NCBI GenBank assembly: GCA_021300455.1 | Contig: JAJTDP010000028.1 | Location: forward strand, 1 to 55,639 | Direction: 5' to 3' | Length of the DNA: 55,639 bases | From: Sediminibacterium sp. | GTDB taxonomy: Bacteria > Bacteroidota > Bacteroidia > Chitinophagales > Chitinophagaceae | Part shown: piece by piece, positions 43,856-53,963 of the stretch | Numbering within the stretch: position 1 is the stretch's first letter | How the letters are laid out: each line of letters opens with the position of its first letter | Position numbers and translations under genes: made by a program | The notes under the pieces: generated by a model | What the model was told of the DNA's origin: nothing | Databases searched by the model: none | The model's input: the letters and a program-made list of their open reading frames with translations, nothing else

Positions 43856-45703
43856 ATGAGCGACGAAATCAAACACGAATGTGGCCTAGCCTATATTCGA
43901 CTTAGAAAGCCTCTTTCTTATTATCTTCAACAAAGAGGCTCGGTTACCTACGGATTAAACAAATTATACTTGTTGATGGAAAAACAGCACAATCGTGGTC
44001 AAGATGGTGCGGGTATAGCTACACTTAAATTAAATATTGAACCAGGCAATCCTTTCCTATACCGATTACGCAGTAATGCACAACAACCTATTGCCGATTT
44101 ATTTTATAAAATAGGTTTAGAAATACAAGAGCTTGAAAAATTTCAACCAGATATTGCCAAGCATCCAGGTTTAATGAAAGGGCATCTTCCTTTTATGGGA
44201 GAAATTTTATTGGGGCATTTGCGTTACGGCACCCAAGGAAAAAACAATGTAGAATTTTGTCATCCTTTTATCAAGCGCAATTTAGTACCAGGTAAAAACT
44301 TAGCCTTAGCAGGTAATTTTAACTTAGTCAATACCGATGAGTTATTTGAACATATAAAATTAGACCCAGGTCCTTTTGAAAAACAAAGTGATTTAGCTGC
44401 TATGATGGAAGTGATTCATCATTTCCTATGCAACGAAGAATCTATTAATCCAAATAATCCTAATATCGCTGATGCCTTAAAAAAGGCAGTGCCTTTATTT
44501 GACGGAGGCTTTACAGTAGGCGGTTTAGTAGGTAATGGACACAGCTTTATTTTAAGAGATGCCCATGGTATTAGACCTGCCTATTATTATATAGATGAAG
44601 AGGTAATTGTTGCTGCTAGTGAAAGAGCCGCTATTAGAACCACATTTAATGTGGGTGAAAATGAAGTATTAGAACTCATGCCTGGACAGGCATTGCTAGT
44701 AGATGATGAAGGCAATTATAAGATTGAACAAATTATTGAACCCAAAGAAAGACGCGCTTGCTCTTTTGAAAGAATTTATTTTTCAAGAGGTAGTGATGAA
44801 AAAATTTACAGAGAAAGAATTGCACTAGGTAATCATTTGAGTCAAATTGTTTTAGATCGTATTGAAAAGGATTTAAAAAATACTATTTTTTCTTATATAC
44901 CCAATACAGCTGAAGTTGCTTTTTATGGCTTAGTAAAAGGCATGGAAAAGTATTTGAATAAAATTAAGGTAGAGCGGATTTTAAGTTGGGGTACCGATGT
45001 CACTGAAGAGAAGCTGGAGGCGATGATTAATCGTAAGATTAGACAAGAAAAAATTGCCATTAAAGATGTGAAACTACGTACTTTCATTACAGAGGATACC
45101 AATAGAAATGAGATGGTGCAACACATATACGATATTACCTATGGTACCGTGCGCAAGGATGAAGATACCTTGGTGATTATTGATGATAGTATTGTAAGAG
45201 GCACTACTTTAAAAGAAAGTATTATTAGAATGCTGTCTCGCTTAGGTCCTAAAAAAATAATAGTAGTTTCTTCTGCCCCTCAAATTAGATACCCCGACTG
45301 TTATGGAATAGATATGAGTAAGATGAACGATTTCATTGCCTTTAGAGCAGTGATTGCCTTATTGAATGAGAAGGGAATGACTCATGTTATTGACCAGACC
45401 TATCAAAAAATAATAGCCTTAGAAGCATCTAATGCATTGCATACTGAAAATGTAGTGCGTCAATTGTATGAATCATTTTCGCCTGATGAAATTTCAGATA
45501 AAATTGCACAGTTAATTACGCCTGAAGATATTAAAATACCTGTTGAAGTTATTTATCAAACTATTGAAGCTTTACATGATTGTTGTCCCACCAATACCGG
45601 CGACTGGTATTTCACAGGTAATTATCCTACACCTGGAGGTAATAAGGTTTGTAATAAAGCCTTTAAAAATTATGTAGAAGGAAAAAATGTGAGAGGGTAT
45701 TAG
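43856..45703 (+). CDS. purF: Amidophosphoribosyltransferase, long Bacteroidota form
   Basis: 615 residues, longer than the usual ~500. The N-terminal nucleophile amidotransferase domain starts at C9 after an eight-residue propeptide (MSDEIKHE), and has NRGQDGAGIA and GHLRYGTQG. The phosphoribosyltransferase domain has the PRPP loop LVIIDDSIVRGTTLK. Extra sequence lies around 340-400 (with AEVAFYGLVKGMEKYLNKI). It makes phosphoribosylamine from PRPP and glutamine, the first step of purine synthesis. A related glutamine phosphoribosyltransferase function cannot be fully excluded. Its stop directly abuts that of the convergent KAS III gene. Confidence 0.85.
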   Translation: MSDEIKHECGLAYIRLRKPLSYYLQQRGSVTYGLNKLYLLMEKQHNRGQDGAGIATLKLNIEPGNPFLYRLRSNAQQPIADLFYKIGLEIQELEKFQPDIAKHPGLMKGHLPFMGEILLGHLRYGTQGKNNVEFCHPFIKRNLVPGKNLALAGNFNLVNTDELFEHIKLDPGPFEKQSDLAAMMEVIHHFLCNEESINPNNPNIADALKKAVPLFDGGFTVGGLVGNGHSFILRDAHGIRPAYYYIDEEVIVAASERAAIRTTFNVGENEVLELMPGQALLVDDEGNYKIEQIIEPKERRACSFERIYFSRGSDEKIYRERIALGNHLSQIVLDRIEKDLKNTIFSYIPNTAEVAFYGLVKGMEKYLNKIKVERILSWGTDVTEEKLEAMINRKIRQEKIAIKDVKLRTFITEDTNRNEMVQHIYDITYGTVRKDEDTLVIIDDSIVRGTTLKESIIRMLSRLGPKKIIVVSSAPQIRYPDCYGIDMSKMNDFIAFRAVIALLNEKGMTHVIDQTYQKIIALEASNALHTENVVRQLYESFSPDEISDKIAQLITPEDIKIPVEVIYQTIEALHDCCPTNTGDWYFTGNYPTPGGNKVCNKAFKNYVEGKNVRGY

Positions 45704-46768
45704 TTATACTCTATAACAAATAGCATTAATATTCATACCCGCACCGACAGAGGCAAATATAACAACGTCTCCTTTATGTAATTGGTGCTCCTTGTATTTT
45801 CCATGCTTCACCATATCGTATAAAGTAGGAATGGTAGCAACTGAGCTATTACCTAATTCATGAATGCTCATAGGCATTACATTTTCAGGAATATCTTTAA
45901 TACCGTATAATTTAAACAAGGCCTTAATAAAACCTTCATCCATTTTTTCATTGGCCTGGTGTAAAAAGAATTTTTTCACCTCATGAATAGCTACCCCTGC
46001 TTTTTCAATACACTCTTTCATCGCAATAGGTACATTCTTAATGGCATACTCATATACCTTACGACCCTTCATCTTAATATATCTGGTAGCTTCTTCTGCT
46101 TCTGGATGATAAGACTTGCCTAAGTATAAGTAGTAAGCTTCATCCATGCAGTGGCTTTGAACGCTGCTAGCGAGTATACCACTGGTATTATCTGTTGAAT
46201 TTTCTACAATACAAGCACCCGCGCCGTCACTAAAAATCATACTGTCTCTATCGTGTGGGTCTATTACTCTACTTAAAGTTTCAGCCCCTATGACCAAACA
46301 TCTTTTGGCTAAACCCGATTTTATAAAGGAGTCGGCATGTATGACGCCTTGTATCCATCCTGGGCAACCAAATAATAAATCATAGGCCACACAACTAGGA
46401 TTACGAATGCCTAATAAATTTTTTACCCTTGAGGCAATCGAAGGGACGGCATCGGATTGAATGGTGCCTGCAATGACATTACCGAAATTATGTGCAACAA
46501 TAATTTGATCAATGGTTTCAGGGTCAATGCCTGCATCTTCAATGGCTAAGGCAGCGGCTTTGAATGCTAGGTCAGAAGTATTTATATTTTCTTCAGCATA
46601 CCTTCTTTCATAAATACCTGTGATATCTTTAAATTTCTCACAAATTTCGGCATTGGGTGTATTAATTAATATCCCATCTTCTCCATAAAAGCTATGGTCG
46701 CTAAAGGAATGATTGGGTATTATAAGACCCGGTATATAGCTGCCTGTTCCAGTGATGATGGTTGCCAT
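45704..46768 (-). CDS. 3-oxoacyl-ACP synthase III (KAS III) family protein
   Basis: 354 residues of the thiolase fold. The catalytic triad is present: Cys in LLFGCPGWIQG, His in FLHQANEKMDEG, Asn in HELGNSSVATIP. KAS III condenses an acyl-CoA with malonyl-ACP to start fatty-acid or related synthesis. The CPGW context differs from the common ACAGF of housekeeping FabH, so this may be a specialised paralogue. It stands alone, so a pathway cannot be named. Confidence 0.85.
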   Translation of the reverse strand: MATIITGTGSYIPGLIIPNHSFSDHSFYGEDGILINTPNAEICEKFKDITGIYERRYAEENINTSDLAFKAAALAIEDAGIDPETIDQIIVAHNFGNVIAGTIQSDAVPSIASRVKNLLGIRNPSCVAYDLLFGCPGWIQGVIHADSFIKSGLAKRCLVIGAETLSRVIDPHDRDSMIFSDGAGACIVENSTDNTSGILASSVQSHCMDEAYYLYLGKSYHPEAEEATRYIKMKGRKVYEYAIKNVPIAMKECIEKAGVAIHEVKKFFLHQANEKMDEGFIKALFKLYGIKDIPENVMPMSIHELGNSSVATIPTLYDMVKHGKYKEHQLHKGDVVIFASVGAGMNINAICYRV

Positions 46769-46853
46769 TTGGGGAATTTAGGTTTATTAAGCTAATGCGT
46801 TCTAAACTAAGATAAGAATTTCTGCCCAATTTTGATGAATTGGTGGCTGATCT

Positions 46854-47939
46854 TTAAATGTACTTATCGCCCTTATGCCTTTTCACTTCAGCAACATATT
46901 CTTTAATAGATTGCTCTTTTTCTTTACTGCAAATAAGAAGTACATCCTTCGTGTCTACTACAATAAAATCATCTAAGCCTTGCACCACTACTAATTTATC
47001 CTTGGGTGCATTAATCATACACTTCGTAGCGTCAATCACAATCACATTATCAGAGGCCACAGCGTTGGCGAAATAATCTTTCTCCATGGCATCATAAGCA
47101 CTATTCCAAGTGCCTAGGTCGCTCCATCCAAAGCTTGCAGGCATTACATATACATTGTCTGCTTTTTCCATAATGGCAATATCAATAGATATATTTACAC
47201 ACTGCGGATATATTTTTTGAATAGATTGTTTTTCTGCTGCTGTATTAAAATTTGCTTTTTCCCCATCAAATAATTCAAACATTTCTGGTTGGTACTTTTC
47301 AAAAGCAGCAATGATAGTGCTGGCTTTCCATGCAAAAATACCGGCGTTCCATAAAAAATCGCCGCTAGCTATAAAGGACTCTGCAATTTCTACAGTGGGC
47401 TTTTCGGTAAATGTTTTTACTTTATACACGCCCTTGCTTACTTCTAGCCCCTCGTATTGAATATAACCATAACCCGTATTGGGATTCGTAGGCTTAATAC
47501 CTAAGGTAGCTAAGGCCTTGATATTGGAAACAAAATCAAGTGACTGTTCTACAATTTTTTGAAAGTTCTCTTGCTCTAAAATTAAGTGATCACTTGGGGC
47601 TACTACAAAAGTGGCTTGAGGGTCCTTCTGGGCTAATTTAAAAGAGATATAAGCTATGCAAGGCGCTGTATTTTTTTTACTAGGCTCTGCTAAAATATTT
47701 TCCTTAGGTAAATTGGGAAGCTGTTTTTCTACAATTGAAACATATTCTTCCGAAGTAACAATATAAATATTTTCAGCTGGTATAAACTGCGTATATCTTT
47801 CGTAGGTCCACTGAATTAAAGTTTTCCCTGTATTAAGTACATCTAAAAATTGCTTAGGATAAGCCGTTCTACTCATTGGCCAAAACCTACTTCCTATTCC
47901 TCCAGCCATAATGGCTACATAATGATGTTTGTTTTGCAT
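46854..47939 (-). CDS. manC: Mannose-1-phosphate guanylyltransferase
   Basis: 361 residues, the short form without the phosphomannose isomerase domain. The nucleotidyltransferase signature is MAGGIGSRFWPMSRTAYPK (11-29), with EPSKKNTAPCIAY, VVAPSDHLI, TEKP and WNAGIFAWK further on. It makes GDP-mannose for surface glycans. It starts 13 bp after the kdsD-like gene on the same strand, so both are probably one transcript for envelope sugars. Confidence 0.94.
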   Translation of the reverse strand: MQNKHHYVAIMAGGIGSRFWPMSRTAYPKQFLDVLNTGKTLIQWTYERYTQFIPAENIYIVTSEEYVSIVEKQLPNLPKENILAEPSKKNTAPCIAYISFKLAQKDPQATFVVAPSDHLILEQENFQKIVEQSLDFVSNIKALATLGIKPTNPNTGYGYIQYEGLEVSKGVYKVKTFTEKPTVEIAESFIASGDFLWNAGIFAWKASTIIAAFEKYQPEMFELFDGEKANFNTAAEKQSIQKIYPQCVNISIDIAIMEKADNVYVMPASFGWSDLGTWNSAYDAMEKDYFANAVASDNVIVIDATKCMINAPKDKLVVVQGLDDFIVVDTKDVLLICSKEKEQSIKEYVAEVKRHKGDKYI

Positions 47940-47952
47940 ACTTCTCTTTGAT

Positions 47953-48915
47953 TTATAAAATCCCCTCTTTCATTAAGTCGTGTATATGAATCATTCCCAC
48001 AAAACTATTGTCTTTCGCTACTATTAATTGACTAATATCTTTTTGTTCCATCAAGGCCAAGGCTTCTATAGCTAATGCGTCAGGCGCAATGCTAATAGGG
48101 CCTGCGTGAAATATAGTAGCTGCTGTTAAGTCTTGAATACTTGAATGATTTTCTAGCATTCTACGAATATCTCCATCTGTAATAATACCTAAAACTTTTT
48201 CATTTTCATCAACTACTACGGCGGCGCCTAATCTGTTTTTAGAAATAACTAGTATCACTTCTTTTAAAGGCGTACTAGCAATTACAGATGGTTTTGGATT
48301 TACTTGCGCCATTTGACCTGCAGTCAATGTTAATCTTTTTCCCAAATTTCCGCCAGGATGAAATTTTGCAAAATCACTTGCCTTTATTTTTTTTAATTCC
48401 ATTAAACACATGGCGATAGCATCACCCATTGCCATTTGTGCCGTCGTAGAAGAAGTAGGTGCTAAATTATGTGCGCAAGCTTCTTTATCTACAGTGGTAT
48501 TAATGACCCATTTGGCATGACTTGCTAAATAACTTTCGGTATTACCTACCATAGCAATAATTGCATTGCCAAAACCAGTTACTAATTGTACTAAATTTTT
48601 TATTTCAGGGCTTTCACCACTTTTGCTAATAATTAAAACGAGGTCTTGCTTGTTAATCATTCCGGAGTCGCCATGGATGGCATCTGCAGCATGTAGAAAT
48701 AAGGCAGGGGTTCCAGTGGAGTTACAAGTAGCTACCATTTTTTGAGCAATGATGGCACTTTTGCCAATACCACTCACCACTAATCTTCCTTCAGTAGCAT
48801 AAATAGCTTTCACCGCTTCTATAAATGGGGTATCTATAAATTTTTGTAAGCCAGTAATGGCTGCCGCTTCAATTTCTAGCGTTCTTTGGGCAATAGCAGT
48901 TATTTGTTTATCCAT
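47953..48915 (-). CDS. kdsD: KpsF/GutQ family arabinose-5-phosphate isomerase
   Basis: 320 residues from the ATG at 48913-48915 (MDKQITAIAQRTLEIEAAAI). A longer frame to 48960 would cover the promoter. The SIS domain contains VVSGIGKSAIIAQKMVATCNSTGTPALFLH, DLVLIISKSGESPEI, and the family block ELKKIKASDFAKFHPGGNLGKRL; two CBS domains follow (GAAVVVDENEKVLGIITDGDIRRML). It forms arabinose 5-phosphate for KDO synthesis in the LPS core. Confidence 0.92.
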   Translation of the reverse strand: MDKQITAIAQRTLEIEAAAITGLQKFIDTPFIEAVKAIYATEGRLVVSGIGKSAIIAQKMVATCNSTGTPALFLHAADAIHGDSGMINKQDLVLIISKSGESPEIKNLVQLVTGFGNAIIAMVGNTESYLASHAKWVINTTVDKEACAHNLAPTSSTTAQMAMGDAIAMCLMELKKIKASDFAKFHPGGNLGKRLTLTAGQMAQVNPKPSVIASTPLKEVILVISKNRLGAAVVVDENEKVLGIITDGDIRRMLENHSSIQDLTAATIFHAGPISIAPDALAIEALALMEQKDISQLIVAKDNSFVGMIHIHDLMKEGIL

Positions 48916-48933
48916 ATGCGGTTTAAGAATCAG

Positions 48934-48941
48934 CAAAGTTA
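48934..48941 (-). promoter_or_regulatory. -7 element (TAACTTTG) of the kdsD-manC transcript
   Basis: On the minus strand it matches TAnnTTTG 18 bp before the ATG at 48915. It lies inside the longer reading frame, which supports the shorter start. Confidence 0.5.
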
Positions 48942-49091
48942 AGGTTTCATGCATATTCATCCCTATTTTTAAATAATCCTTAAAAAAAAGATTTTTAGTA
49001 AAATAATAGAGGAGTTGAGTAATAGTGAATTAATTTCGTTACCTTATATAGCTATTTTACACCGAAATAGTTGATTTTAAGATAATTACAG

Positions 49092-51347
49092 ATGGCGACC
49101 ACCAAAAAACCAATAAAAAAAGCCCCTGCTACAACGGCTAAGAATAATTCAGTTAGCCGTGCCGAATTATTAAAGGCATTAGAGGAGCAATTTGGATTCA
49201 AGGAGTTTAAGGGTACCCAAGAAAAAGCCATTGTCTCTTTATTGAGCGGTCGAGATACTTTTGTAATTATGCCCACTGGAGGTGGTAAAAGTTTATGCTA
49301 TCAATTACCTGCTTTAATGCTACCTGGTTGCGCTATTGTAGTATCGCCCTTGATTGCGCTGATGAAAAACCAAGTAGACCTTGTGCGAGGCTATAGTGAA
49401 AAAGACGAAGTGGCCCATTTCTTAAATTCATCTTTAAATAAAGGACAAATTAAAGTAGTGAAGGCCGACCTACTGAGTGGTAAAACTAAATTATTATATG
49501 TAGCTCCTGAAACCTTAACGAAGCAAGAAAATTTAGATTTTTTTAGTGACTTAAATGTTTCCTTTTTTGCAGTAGATGAAGCCCACTGTATTTCAGAGTG
49601 GGGCCATGATTTCAGACCAGAGTATAGAAGACTTAAAGAAATGATGGAAGAGATTAATGCAAATGTGCCCATCATTGCTTTGACTGCCACCGCTACGCCT
49701 AAAGTACAAAGCGATATTGTTAAAAATTTATCGCTGCGAGATCCCGAGGTTTTAATTTCTTCTTTTAATAGAGCCAACCTCTATTATGAAGTGCAGCCCA
49801 AGGTAAAAAAAGAAGTGACTGTAAAAAGTATTGTAAGATATATTTCTAAGCATAAAGGAAAGAGTGGAATTATTTACACCCTCAATAGAAAAACCACAGA
49901 AGAATTAGCCGACTTATTAATTGCTAACAAAATTAAAGCAGTGGCTTATCATGCAGGCTTGGATCAAAAACTAAGAGCCAATAGACAGGATCAATTTTTA
50001 AATGAAGATGTACAAGTCATTGTGGCCACCATTGCTTTTGGAATGGGTATTGACAAGCCCGATATTCGATTCGTCATTCATTATAATATTCCTAAGTCCA
50101 TTGAAAATTATTATCAAGAAACGGGCCGTGCAGGTAGAGATGGTTTAGAAGGAAATTGTATTTTATATTATTCTCATAAAGACGTTTCTAAGCTAGAACA
50201 TTTTTTAAGAGATAAGCCCTTGAGTGAAAGAGAAGTGGGTGCGCAATTAATAGATGAAACAGTGGCCTTTGCAGAAAGTGGTGCCTGTCGTAGAAGAAGT
50301 TTATTACATTATTTCGGAGAAAGCTGGGAAGATAAAAACTGCGGTAAATGTGATAATTGCTTACAACCTAAAGAAAAAATTGAAGCAAAAACGCAGTTAG
50401 TTCAATTATTAAAAACAATTGAAGTATTGAATGAGCGTTTTGTGTCAGACTATGTTATACAAGTTATTATGGGCGATTATACGCCTCAATTAGGTTTATA
50501 CAGACATGAAAAATTACCTGAATTTGGAATAGGGAAAGAACAGGATCCTTTGTTTTGGAATAGCTTAGTTAGACAGGCCATGCTTGAAACCATTATTGAA
50601 AAAGATATTGAGGAATATGGTCTACTTAAAATAACAGAAAAGGGTAAGAAGTTTTTAAAAAAACCTACTAGCTTCAAATTTGTTTTAAACAATGTATTTG
50701 CAGACGAAAACGCAGAGGACGATGACACAGAAGGTCCGGAAACTGCAGGCGCAACGGATGAAGTTTTATTTGAAATGTTGAAAGAGTTGCGTCAAAAAGA
50801 AGCAAAAAAAATTAGCCTTCCACCCTTTGTTATTTTTTTAGAGACTTCCTTGCAAGACATGGCTACGCTTTATCCTACAAGCGTTGAGGAGCTAGACAGA
50901 TGCCAGGGTGTAAGCAAGGGCAAGGCTATTAAATATGGCAAGCCCTTTGTTGAAATGATTGAAAAATATGTGACTGAAAATAATATTGAAAAGCCCGATG
51001 ATTTTGTAATGAAGTCGGTGGCCAATAAATTCAATCACAAAATTTACATTATTCAAAATGTAGATAAAAAAATTCCTTTAGAAACCATTGCTAAAAACAA
51101 GGACCTTAAACTAGAAGCTTTATTAGAAGAGATGGAAACCATTGCGGCAAGCGGCACTAAATTAAATTTAGATTATGCCATTGATGAATGGTTAGACGAA
51201 TATGATCAAGAAGAAATATTAGAATACTTCAAAAACTGCGAAACCTCTTCGCTTCAAATTGCACAAGAAGAATTAAGTGAAAACAATTATTCTTGGGAGC
51301 AATTAAAAATAATGCGCATCAAGTTTTTAAGTGTCGTGGGTAATTAA
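49092..51347 (+). CDS. recQ: ATP-dependent DNA helicase RecQ
   Basis: 751 residues. After a basic N-terminal tail come motif 0 (FGFKEFKGTQ), Walker A IMPTGGGKSLCYQLPAL, the DEAH box VDEAHCISEWGHDFRP, motif V TIAFGMGIDKPDIRFVIH and motif VI QETGRAGRDG. The RQC zinc cysteines are in GACRRRSLLHYFGE and CGKCDNC. An HRDC domain (~575-640) and a C-terminal helix-turn-helix region follow. It unwinds DNA in recombination and fork repair. The last four bases overlap the convergent DUF3089 gene. Confidence 0.96.
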   Translation: MATTKKPIKKAPATTAKNNSVSRAELLKALEEQFGFKEFKGTQEKAIVSLLSGRDTFVIMPTGGGKSLCYQLPALMLPGCAIVVSPLIALMKNQVDLVRGYSEKDEVAHFLNSSLNKGQIKVVKADLLSGKTKLLYVAPETLTKQENLDFFSDLNVSFFAVDEAHCISEWGHDFRPEYRRLKEMMEEINANVPIIALTATATPKVQSDIVKNLSLRDPEVLISSFNRANLYYEVQPKVKKEVTVKSIVRYISKHKGKSGIIYTLNRKTTEELADLLIANKIKAVAYHAGLDQKLRANRQDQFLNEDVQVIVATIAFGMGIDKPDIRFVIHYNIPKSIENYYQETGRAGRDGLEGNCILYYSHKDVSKLEHFLRDKPLSEREVGAQLIDETVAFAESGACRRRSLLHYFGESWEDKNCGKCDNCLQPKEKIEAKTQLVQLLKTIEVLNERFVSDYVIQVIMGDYTPQLGLYRHEKLPEFGIGKEQDPLFWNSLVRQAMLETIIEKDIEEYGLLKITEKGKKFLKKPTSFKFVLNNVFADENAEDDDTEGPETAGATDEVLFEMLKELRQKEAKKISLPPFVIFLETSLQDMATLYPTSVEELDRCQGVSKGKAIKYGKPFVEMIEKYVTENNIEKPDDFVMKSVANKFNHKIYIIQNVDKKIPLETIAKNKDLKLEALLEEMETIAASGTKLNLDYAIDEWLDEYDQEEILEYFKNCETSSLQIAQEELSENNYSWEQLKIMRIKFLSVVGN

Positions 51348-52396
51348 CGCGTGAACTCGTTACCTGCAGTTAAATAACTATTTACTCTCTCTGCTACATT
51401 TTTTCTTACACTCAAGTAATAAAAATTATAATCGGCAATATGGTAATTTTCTGTTGTGTATAAAAAGCTACCAAAAAAACGAGGCTTCGCTGTCCATAAA
51501 ACTCCTTTATGGTTTATGGCACCTGCTACATTAGGCGTTATTTTATTAAAGTCATAAAGTACAGCCCCTTTGTTTTCGAACCTGTCAACATTGGTTATAT
51601 CAGCAGACCAAGAAAGAGGGTTGGTTACAATGGCCGTAAATTTTTCTTTTTTCACGAATTCAGTTAAATACCCTTCATGATAAGTTCTCCAAGAACAAAT
51701 ACAGCCAGTTGAATTGGGTTTCTCGCAGGCTTTTAATGATGTATAAATAGCAGGGTCGACTGGTATACCTACTACATAGGCTACTACTAATTTTTTACTT
51801 AATGGTTTACCGTCAAAAAATTCTTTTAGTAATCTAATGGTATGAGTGGAGCCTTGACTATGAGATGCAATAATAATGGGTCTGTCATTATTATAATGCT
51901 CCAAATAATATTCAAAAGATTTTTTTACATCTTGGTAGGCTAATTCAAAAGCAGCCATTGCATAACCAGTATCTATTTTATTATTCGGTGTATAGGACTT
52001 AATATGTGCTTGACGATACCTTGGTGCATAAATTCTACCTGCTTCATTGAATACTGAAGCTTGGTTTAGTAGGGTTGGATAATCTGTTTTCAGATTGGTT
52101 TTATAATCATTGAAAGAAGCAGACCATCCATAAGGTCTACTGCTATCTAAATAAGTAGTAGGGTGTACAAAAAATACATCTGCATTAGAACTAGGCTTAT
52201 AACTAGCTTTCAGTGGAGCAGGTACACTATCGGAAGGGTCATTTTTTTCAGGATGGGCAGCCCAGTATTGTAAATTGCTATAATCGGGTACCTCTTGGTA
52301 TTTTTGTTGAGCGTAAACAAGTTCCAATTTTGTATAATTGTTATTCGAGCAACTACTCAAAATGAATAAGGCGATAAGGGGTAAAAAGGCTTTCAT
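51344..52396 (-). CDS. DUF3089 alpha/beta-hydrolase-like lipoprotein
   Basis: 350 residues with a lipoprotein signal (FILSSC, Cys 16). DUF3089 features are DVFFVHPTTYL, RIYAPRYRQAHI, the nucleophile elbow IIIASHSQGSTHTIRLL with Ser, and the block CSWRTYHEGYL. It is probably a serine esterase or lipase anchored in the envelope; the substrate is unknown. It overlaps recQ by four bases tail to tail and is divergent from chrA. Confidence 0.85.
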   Translation of the reverse strand: MKAFLPLIALFILSSCSNNNYTKLELVYAQQKYQEVPDYSNLQYWAAHPEKNDPSDSVPAPLKASYKPSSNADVFFVHPTTYLDSSRPYGWSASFNDYKTNLKTDYPTLLNQASVFNEAGRIYAPRYRQAHIKSYTPNNKIDTGYAMAAFELAYQDVKKSFEYYLEHYNNDRPIIIASHSQGSTHTIRLLKEFFDGKPLSKKLVVAYVVGIPVDPAIYTSLKACEKPNSTGCICSWRTYHEGYLTEFVKKEKFTAIVTNPLSWSADITNVDRFENKGAVLYDFNKITPNVAGAINHKGVLWTAKPRFFGSFLYTTENYHIADYNFYYLSVRKNVAERVNSYLTAGNEFTR

Positions 52397-52462
52397 AATA
52401 AAATGTATTTCTATACTTTTTCAAAAGTAGATGCAAAGGTATAAAATTGTCATTAATTTGAA

Positions 52463-52476
52463 TCAAGTAAACTTGA
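52463..52476. promoter_or_regulatory. Short palindrome in the chrA/DUF3089 intergenic region
   Basis: TCAAGT-AA-ACTTGA, a perfect 6-bp inverted repeat with a 2-bp centre, 67 bp before the DUF3089 start and about 100 bp before chrA. It may be an operator; no regulator gene is adjacent. Confidence 0.35.
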
Positions 52477-52551
52477 CTTGATAATATGATAATGCTCAAC
52501 TATTTTAAGACAATCAATTTAGCATTTTGTTTAATGATTATTGGGTCAGAT

Positions 52552-52578
52552 ACCCTAAAAATGAATTATTTTTAGGGT
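52552..52578 (+). promoter_or_regulatory. Hairpin overlapping the chrA start codon
   Basis: ACCCTAAAAAT / ATTTTTAGGGT (52552-52562 and 52568-52578) is a perfect 11-bp inverted repeat with loop GAATT. The GTG start at 52577 lies in its 3' arm, so the RNA hairpin would hide the start and ribosome-binding region. It has no U-tract, so it is not a typical terminator. As DNA it could equally be an operator. Confidence 0.55.
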
Positions 52579-53887
52579 GGAGCACTCACTATTTGAAACC
52601 ACTTATTTGAAATTATTACGCCATATACCCTTTTTGATTGCAGTTTTAAAGCATGGCATTACTGCTTTTGGTGGCCCGCAAGTGCATTTAGGCCTAATGC
52701 AGCACCGTTTTGTAGAAAAAAGAAAGGATGTCACTAGTGAGGAGTTGATGGAATACAATGCTTTTTGTCAATTGCTTCCCGGCGCCTCCTCTACACAAAC
52801 CCTTATTTTAATTGCTTTTAAAAGAGGAGGTATTTCACTTGCCTTTTTAACATTACTGGTTTGGATTTTACCTGCTACCTTTTTAATGATTCTTGTAGCT
52901 ATTACTTACAACTATTTCGATATAAGAACGGGGCTCCAAAGTTTTATATTATTACAACCCATGGCCATAGGATTTATTGTGAGCGCCACCATTGTATTGT
53001 ATCAAAAAGCAATTAATAGTCTTATCACTAAAATTATTTTTATACTCACTGCTGTTTTTGTTTTTGTAGCATTCAAATCTCCTTGGGCTATTCCAGTTGT
53101 CATTATTGTGGCGGGCATTGTAACTAATTTTAGTCAAAAAAGAATTCCCAATGATGGCGTTGCGCCAAAAGCCGTAAACTGGGGGGCCTTATTTATTTTT
53201 ATATTTTTATTTTTAGCAGCTGGTATTTTATCGGAAGAAGCCACCAGAAAAAATTGGGAGCAACATAAAGTCATTAATGTATTTGAAAATAATTATCGTT
53301 TTGGAAGCTTTGTTTTTGGGGGAGGGGATGTACTCATTCCTATGATGTATGAACAATATGTGGCCAGGCCCAATTCTGATAGGGTGAAGAAAAATAAAAG
53401 AGATGTAATAAAAATTTCCAAAGAAGCTTTTTTAATGGGTGCAGGAATGGTAAGAGCCATGCCAGGCCCTGTTTTTTCGGTGGCCAGTTATACAAGTGTG
53501 ATGGCCTTAAAAGAAAAAACAATGCCCATACAAATATTGGGAGCAGTGATGGGAAGTCTTGGAATTTTTTTACCAAGTTTTTTCATTGTTTTATTCCTTT
53601 TTCCTATCTGGCAAAATTTAAAAAAGTATGCAATTTTTTATAGGTCCTTAGAGGGTATATATGCAGCAGTAGTGGGCGTTATGCTAGGCGCTACGCTTCA
53701 TTTAATAGGAGGTGTTTCCATTAAAATGGAATACTATTCTACGCTTACTTTAGCTGCTTATATTTTTGTATTTGTGGCCAGTACTTATTTAATTTATAAA
53801 CAAAAAATTGCAACACAATGGGTTGTTTTATCTACCATTGCCCTTGGCTTTTTACTTACTTTTATAAATACACATTGGCCTTTCTAA
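52577..53887 (+). CDS. chrA: Chromate transporter (CHR family), two-domain form
   Basis: 436 residues with two homologous halves, each of several hydrophobic helices. Half one has [21 protein letters not shown] and [19 protein letters not shown]; half two has [18 protein letters not shown] and [20 protein letters not shown]. These paired GG and PGP motifs define the CHR family, which exports chromate. The start is the GTG at 52577; the frame is closed by a TGA at 52562-52564, and no ATG precedes the first conserved block. It is a single gene with a hairpin across its start. Confidence 0.9.
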   Translation: MEHSLFETTYLKLLRHIPFLIAVLKHGITAFGGPQVHLGLMQHRFVEKRKDVTSEELMEYNAFCQLLPGASSTQTLILIAFKRGGISLAFLTLLVWILPATFLMILVAITYNYFDIRTGLQSFILLQPMAIGFIVSATIVLYQKAINSLITKIIFILTAVFVFVAFKSPWAIPVVIIVAGIVTNFSQKRIPNDGVAPKAVNWGALFIFIFLFLAAGILSEEATRKNWEQHKVINVFENNYRFGSFVFGGGDVLIPMMYEQYVARPNSDRVKKNKRDVIKISKEAFLMGAGMVRAMPGPVFSVASYTSVMALKEKTMPIQILGAVMGSLGIFLPSFFIVLFLFPIWQNLKKYAIFYRSLEGIYAAVVGVMLGATLHLIGGVSIKMEYYSTLTLAAYIFVFVASTYLIYKQKIATQWVVLSTIALGFLLTFINTHWPF

Positions 53888-53963
53888 ATAAAAGGTAAAA
53901 GCCTGTTAATTATATTGCAAAACGCTGTTAATTAAAGATGGCTTTAGTAATATTGCAAACTGA

